Origin: Sphingomonadales bacterium
Lineage (GTDB): Bacteria; Pseudomonadota; Alphaproteobacteria; Sphingomonadales; Sphingomonadaceae
Direction of reading: 5' to 3'
NCBI GenBank assembly: GCA_009995225.1
Contig: JAACPW010000013.1
Span: 40,355-104,354 of the forward strand
Length of the DNA stretch: 64,000 bases
Each line of letters opens with the position of its first letter. The stretch's first letter is position 1. Shown piece after piece: positions 63,904 to 64,000 of this stretch. The notes beneath the pieces are model-generated. The model saw only the letters and a program-made list of their open reading frames with translations, searched no databases and had not been told where the DNA came from. Made by a program: the position numbers and the translations under genes.

Positions 63904-64000
63904 CTAGGCTGTGTTGACAAAAGACTTCAGCCATAGGCGAGTGGCGGCGAGGTTGAGGAAGCTTTCGAAGGATAGGATTGTCTTGTCGTAGCGGGTGGCG
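63904..64000 (-). mobile_element. C-terminal end of an IS5-family-like transposase, cut by window edge
   Basis: On the minus strand the last 32 codons before the TAG at 63904-63906 read ATRYDKTILSFESFLNLAATRL and on to WLKSFVNTA. The RYDK followed by a hydrophobic helix is the usual end of IS5-family (IS427-like) DDE transposases. The rest, including the catalytic acids and the other terminal repeat, is beyond the window, so completeness is unknown. Confidence 0.75.

Overview
The window looks like chromosome of a GC-rich alphaproteobacterium of the Sphingomonadales, most likely the Erythrobacter/Porphyrobacter group (Erythrobacteraceae). Three things point there. There is a long, tightly overlapping alphaproteobacterial division and cell-wall cluster. 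There are DUF2849/DUF934-type sulfur genes. Above all there is a propionyl-CoA synthase plus malonyl-CoA reductase pair of the kind known from the aerobic anoxygenic phototroph Erythrobacter sp. NAP1. The genus is an inference from gene content and remembered family distribution; no search was run.

Layout. 1-11.6 kb is housekeeping: a leucyl aminopeptidase cut by the left edge, a strong parS-like ParB site, methionine aminopeptidase, a small gene bracketed by inverted palindromic repeats, ccmAB heme export, pterin dehydratase, an SDR, an S9 peptidase, a HhH-GPD glycosylase, a [2Fe-2S] ferredoxin and cysteine synthase. 12-31.1 kb is a complete dcw cluster, mraZ-rsmH-ftsL-ftsI-murE-murF-mraY-murD-ftsW-murG-murC-murB-ddl-ftsQ-ftsA-ftsZ, all on the plus strand with mostly 1-4 base overlaps. 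The region before mraZ carries two sets of helically phased GGGA-type repeats, candidate MraZ operators. A SPOR/TPR protein, a YbjN-like protein, proC and a Bax-inhibitor-1 family membrane protein follow.

36.3-40.2 kb holds tRNA-Ala(CGC), then a cobalamin riboswitch controlling a B12 uptake unit: a TonB-dependent receptor, a small polytopic membrane protein and a BtuF-like protein without a signal peptide. Next come obg, proB and an epimerase. 43.4-51.7 kb, on the minus strand, is sulfur metabolism: siroheme methyltransferase, DUF2849, sulfite reductase, DUF934 and APS reductase form one run, and mercaptopyruvate sulfurtransferase, cystathionine beta-lyase and MscS form another.

52.8-63.1 kb is the standout. 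A 1840-residue propionyl-CoA synthase, a 1232-residue bifunctional malonyl-CoA reductase and an acetyl-CoA carboxylase alpha subunit lie in a row and end at a strong terminator. Together they would carry acetyl-CoA plus bicarbonate through malonyl-CoA and 3-hydroxypropionate to propionyl-CoA, the first half of the Chloroflexus 3-hydroxypropionate bi-cycle. Onward use of propionyl-CoA normally needs the B12-dependent methylmalonyl-CoA mutase, not seen here, so the B12 uptake unit 13 kb away is a plausible partner. The window ends with a stress-type small membrane protein and the tail of an IS5-like transposase.
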